The notes under the pieces were generated by a model. The model was not told the DNA's origin. It did not search any database and saw only the letters and a program-made list of their open reading frames with translations. A stretch of 64,000 nucleotides of DNA from Leucaena leucocephala. Taxonomy: Eukaryota > Streptophyta > Magnoliopsida > Fabales > Fabaceae. Of this stretch, positions 60,799-64,000 are shown piece by piece (the first letter of the stretch is position 1; every line of letters starts with the position of its first letter). The DNA is taken from positions 17,872,001 through 17,936,000 of the forward strand of contig CM073532.1 of the NCBI GenBank assembly GCA_037074615.1, in the 5' to 3' direction. Made by a program: the position numbers and the translations under genes.

Positions 60799-61194
60799 TG
60801 AAGGTTTCGGGCGTACCTTGGACGTTTTCTCCCGCTTGCCGAGGTAGCCACGCGTCGCCTGAGCACCTTATATGGACTCTGGCACGTATACACAGCAAAT
60901 GCACCGAAGGAAAGTTGAAACAGAGAACCGAAGACGCAGAGAGGAGAGGACTCCCTTCACCCACACACTCGCATGCAATGTATCAGAGAAGATGATGTAC
61001 TCTCTCTTTCAGTTACCCAAAAGAAAAGCCAGACTATTGGAAAATGTTGCACACTCGGAAAATCTGCATGCGTGGGCAGTTATACAGAAACTTTCGGTCC
61101 CCTTAATTTGAACTACAAAGAAACCGTTCCCTCCCTCTCCTCTCTTGGACTTTGGGCTTAATCCACCATGGGTGGACTGGCCCATTTCCTTACA
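60799..61194 (-). repeat. 5' LTR of the copia element
   Basis: This is 396 bp and pairs with 42004-42400. A TATA-like ccatataagg on the minus strand lies near 60875. A donor-like caag|gtacgc lies at 60816, close to its inner end. Confidence 0.9.
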
Positions 61195-61199
61195 GCCCC

Positions 61200-64000
61200 C
61201 ATTGTTGGCCTTCTTTTCTTGATGACGGATCAACCACGTTGTCCTTAGCAAACCCTCCTCTATCACAACTTACCTCCATCTCCCATATATTTCCATCATC
61301 GTTTGGACCAGCTATTGTCAATTTTTCTATTTTTTTCAGATATAAGTTTCAGATCTATGCAGGGAAGAAGACAAAGCACTGGATCCCAGCCACCGACGAT
61401 CTGGAGTAGTCGAAGCTGAAGTGGAGAAGACGAAGCTGGAGATTAGCCACCGAAGCTTGTGGCTCAGAGTCATCGTCATCAAACGCCGTCGTATGTACAG
61501 CGTTGGTAGCTCGGCGTTGCTTCACAGATCTACGTTCAACCATCGAATGCCGAAGGTTCTCTCTCGTCCTCCGCTTAACCCATCCTCCATCCAACGTTCA
61601 ACCCACCTCCGTTGAAGGTTGATTGTGAAAACATTGCTGTTCAACAGATATTGATCTTGGGTTTAATCTTTAAAAGTATAATCTTGGAGAATTTCAGTTG
61701 TTCTTATCTTGGGTTTAATCTCTTGTGATTATCTGTGACATTTTTTTAAGTTGTTTTATATTGGTTAGATGGTGACTTGATTGATCTGTCTTTCTTTGTC
61801 CTTCATCGTTTTCCAATAAGCTACAAGGAAGATCGCAAGGTTATTAAAGCTAAAAGTCTTGGATGCCAAGCTCAAGGCCTCGAACTTTCCTGCATCCATT
61901 TGACTAATTAGGACTTGGGAGGCAAGGATGAAAAAGACGGGGGTTGTAAAGGGAGGAGGAGGTGGTGAATGTGTGGAAGAAGGAGAGAAAGGGCTGAGGA
62001 AGACGAGCTTAAGACTAGGAAGAGAAAGGGAGGGAGTGATCCAGATGATGAGGTGCTTGTGTTAATTGGGTAATTTCAGTGAAACTAACCATCAAAATTA
62101 AGCTTTATTGGACAATATTATATTATTTTTGACACTTCTAAAATAATATTAATCTAAAAAAAAAATTTAAGGCAGGATAGCCCTTACGAAATACTAACAG
62201 AACCAATTTGCCATTTTAATACTTCTGTCACAATATTAATTCAATAAAAAATTTAGATACCCATATCTTCTAAATACAAACTTTTAGGGCATGTAATAAA
62301 AAAACTTTTGGGGCAAAGTTAAATTTTAACCCATTTTAATTCATTATATATATTGACAAGGCTAATTTTGTCTTTGATATATTATTCCTATCTACTCTCA
62401 TATATTTTATAATCTAAAAAAAATATTTTTATACATATGTATCATCTTTTCTTAATAGCATATAAAAAAATAACGTAAATATCATCATATTACTTCCCAT
62501 TACATTCTCTAAAATTTAGTGAATCAAACGGGATAAAGAAACAATTGTCACAAGGAATGACTTTAAAACTCATTTTCCAATTACAAACAGTTAATCTCAA
62601 AATAATTTGCTAACAAATCAATATTAAATTTTTAAAGATTTTATAAAGTTAATTTTAGACCCCAATTACAACTCAGCTCTGTCATAGTTTAATCAAGATA
62701 AAAATTAGTTAATCCCAATAAATTAGTAGGAGCGGTAATTTCCCTTACAGAAAGGTAATAATATTAATAATTTACCAGAGTATACACAATGAATGCCTTT
62801 TTTTTTCTTTTTAGACAATAAATAATTTCATTAAATATATATACATCCACACTAGAATATCGTATGTCTATTTTGCAAGAAGTAAATAGAATTAGAATAT
62901 TACATGATTTCAATTTTATTTTTTTTTCTAAATCCTATTTTAATTATAGTTTGATGTGGTTGTTATTTCTACATATATATTGCCTTTGGTGGAACTGGAA
63001 GAGCAAGAGAACATTTATCGATCAGCTACTTCATTTGACACCAAACAATATGCAATTCTCTATTTCTTGTCTGAAACCATCACCATCCATGGCTGCCCTG
63101 CAACCTGAAACTTCTGTTTCGGATTTGAAATCCAATGTTACAAATTATATCACATATTAGGGCTACATGCAAACCATAACAGTTTTAGTTTGTCCCCAAT
63201 TTAAGGTTTGGTCTGAAATCAATTCGAACTTAGACCTTGTGGTCCATAGTCTACTTTGGTTCAGGAGAAACCTAATAGTAGGCCAAACAGAGTTTGGTCT
63301 CCTAGACTAGAGACTGGTCAGCCATATGATAATTGTTTCTTCTTTAAGACAAAATAAAAAATAGTTAAGCCTATAAAAGTTTAAGTGAGATAAAAAAAAT
63401 ATCTTAGAAGAATGATCGAGTGAGTGTTCCTCTTTTAATTTTCAAGTGTATATCAAAATTAATCCGATTTTAATAAAAGTTAATTGATAATAAATTTATC
63501 AATTTAATAAATATACAATATTTATTTTGTAAATAATAGAGTGTGTAGAAAAATAAGCCAGTCCACCCTTAGTGTATTAGGTCTAAACCCATATATGTGT
63601 GAGGCTGAAGTAAAAATACCCAAAAGAATTTGGTTATCATTTTGAATATTTTAGGATATTCAAAATGATAACCAACCATCCAAACGATGATGCAACAATA
63701 TTTATTCTGATACCAACTAGGGGAGGGGCCCCGAAGGTAAAGAAGGAGGGAGAAAGGGACAAAGGAAGTGAAGCTGAGGAGTAGATGGACTACTTTACAA
63801 CATTATTAAAATTTAAATGCATGCAGAAAGGGAAGGTCTGTAATGAACTAAAAGACGATGGAACTAGCCAATCCTAGTTCATCGACGGAGGTAAGGATAT
63901 GAAGCAAGAAAATTTTAAGATGAAAATTGAAAAGATTTTATTAAAACATCAAATTTACAAAAGAGAGGAATATAGAAGGAGGAGAGGGGAATGATTGCTT
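61200..64000. other. Unassigned sequence right of the copia element
   Basis: No gene is supported. 61350-61620 is GC-richer with frames of up to about 80 codons on both strands but no domain. 61850-62060 is purine-rich with one short Gly/Glu-rich frame. The rest is AT-rich. A perfect hairpin lies at 63630-63675. At 63705-63714 the minus strand reads tggtatcagaa, weakly PBS-like. Confidence 0.5.
63630..63675. repeat. Perfect 20-bp-arm inverted repeat
   Basis: The arms ttggttatcattttgaatat and atattcaaaatgataaccaa are separated by tttagg. There is no mismatch in the arms. It could be a tiny foldback element or a small-RNA hairpin; nothing in the context decides. Confidence 0.85.

Larger units (their letters stand above)
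42004..61194 (-). mobile_element. Ty1/copia retrotransposon (minus), split by a nested gypsy element
   Basis: LTRs of 397 bp (42004-42400) and 396 bp (60799-61194) both run TG...CA on the minus strand. They are flanked by the 5-bp duplication GCCCC (41999-42003 and 61195-61199). Reading from right to left: 5' LTR, initiator-Met-type PBS, a structured leader, a 222-aa upstream ORF, gag, [gypsy insertion with GGTTC duplication], protease, integrase, RT, RNase H, a 1.1-kb 3' region, PPT, 3' LTR. Without the insertion it is about 8.0 kb, long for a copia element. The LTRs differ at about 8 positions and one indel (roughly 2%). The RT is frameshifted, so the copy is dead even apart from the insertion. 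Confidence 0.9.

Noticed and set aside
61355..61615. Overlapping 60-80-codon frames on both strands
   Set aside because: Opposing frames in a GC-richer block and no domain. I cannot tell coding from non-coding.
61929..62069. Short Gly/Glu/Arg-rich frame (46 codons) in a purine-rich tract
   Set aside because: Composition alone explains it, and there is no similarity to known small peptides that I can recognise.
62864..63160. 98-aa open frame near the right end
   Set aside because: It starts in AT-rich sequence, is rich in Phe, Tyr and Asn as expected from composition, and has no recognisable domain or gene context.
63705..64000. Possible PBS (tggtatcagaa on the minus strand) with an LTR to its right
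   Set aside because: Two mismatches to the usual PBS, no second LTR in the window and no LTR end that I can define.

Overview
This window is transposon-rich intergenic DNA from a flowering plant, probably a eudicot. It is AT-rich. Every long reading frame belongs to a plant-type transposable element: Ty3/gypsy chromovirus, Ty1/copia, CACTA, a LINE remnant and MITEs. I found no convincing host gene, tRNA, rRNA or CRISPR array. The species cannot be named from the sequence alone.

Layout: 1-1918 is unassigned. 1919-2152 is a Stowaway-like MITE. 2196-5200 is a decayed CACTA transposon (minus) with subterminal repeats, a DUF8039-like frame and an Ulp1-like protease remnant. 5366-19601 holds the PBS and 5' LTR of an old gypsy element (minus), split by an 11.5-kb non-coding LTR element (6325-17871, TSD ATAAG). 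19606-20030 is a LINE 3' remnant. 20060-27796 is a decayed SIRE-like copia (minus) whose LTR is split by a 3.1-kb solo LTR (22303-25418, TSD CTTAG). 27797-31056 is a decayed copia (plus), split by a 1464-bp solo LTR (28923-30386, TSD ACCAC). 31057-37207 holds two gypsy-type LTRs around a copia RNase H scrap. 37549-41297 is another LTR, containing a Tourist/Harbinger-like element. 42004-61194 is a copia element (minus, TSD GCCCC) interrupted by a nearly pristine gypsy element (46623-57817, plus, TSD GGTTC). 61200-64000 is unassigned.

The 11,195-bp gypsy element is the only one with an undamaged gag-pol. It has 2828-bp LTRs with about ten differences, an initiator-Met PBS, a PPT, an extra 232-aa ORF between PBS and gag, and a complete gag-protease-RT-RNase H-integrase-chromodomain-like polyprotein. 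It resembles the Tekay/Del chromoviruses. The non-coding 6325-17871 element has the same LTR termini, PBS, PBS-proximal hairpin and PPT, so a relative of this gypsy element could plausibly mobilise it.

The most unusual observations concern RNA organisation. Both the gypsy and the copia element carry an acidic ORF of about 220-230 aa upstream of gag, without evident similarity to each other. Each starts a few bases after a 3' splice-site-like sequence. The gypsy-type LTRs also share a module: TATA box, AG|GTAAGT-like donor, a short GAGATT/AATCTC hairpin and a CAG acceptor-like site. Together these suggest spliced subgenomic mRNAs. This is inference and needs transcript data.
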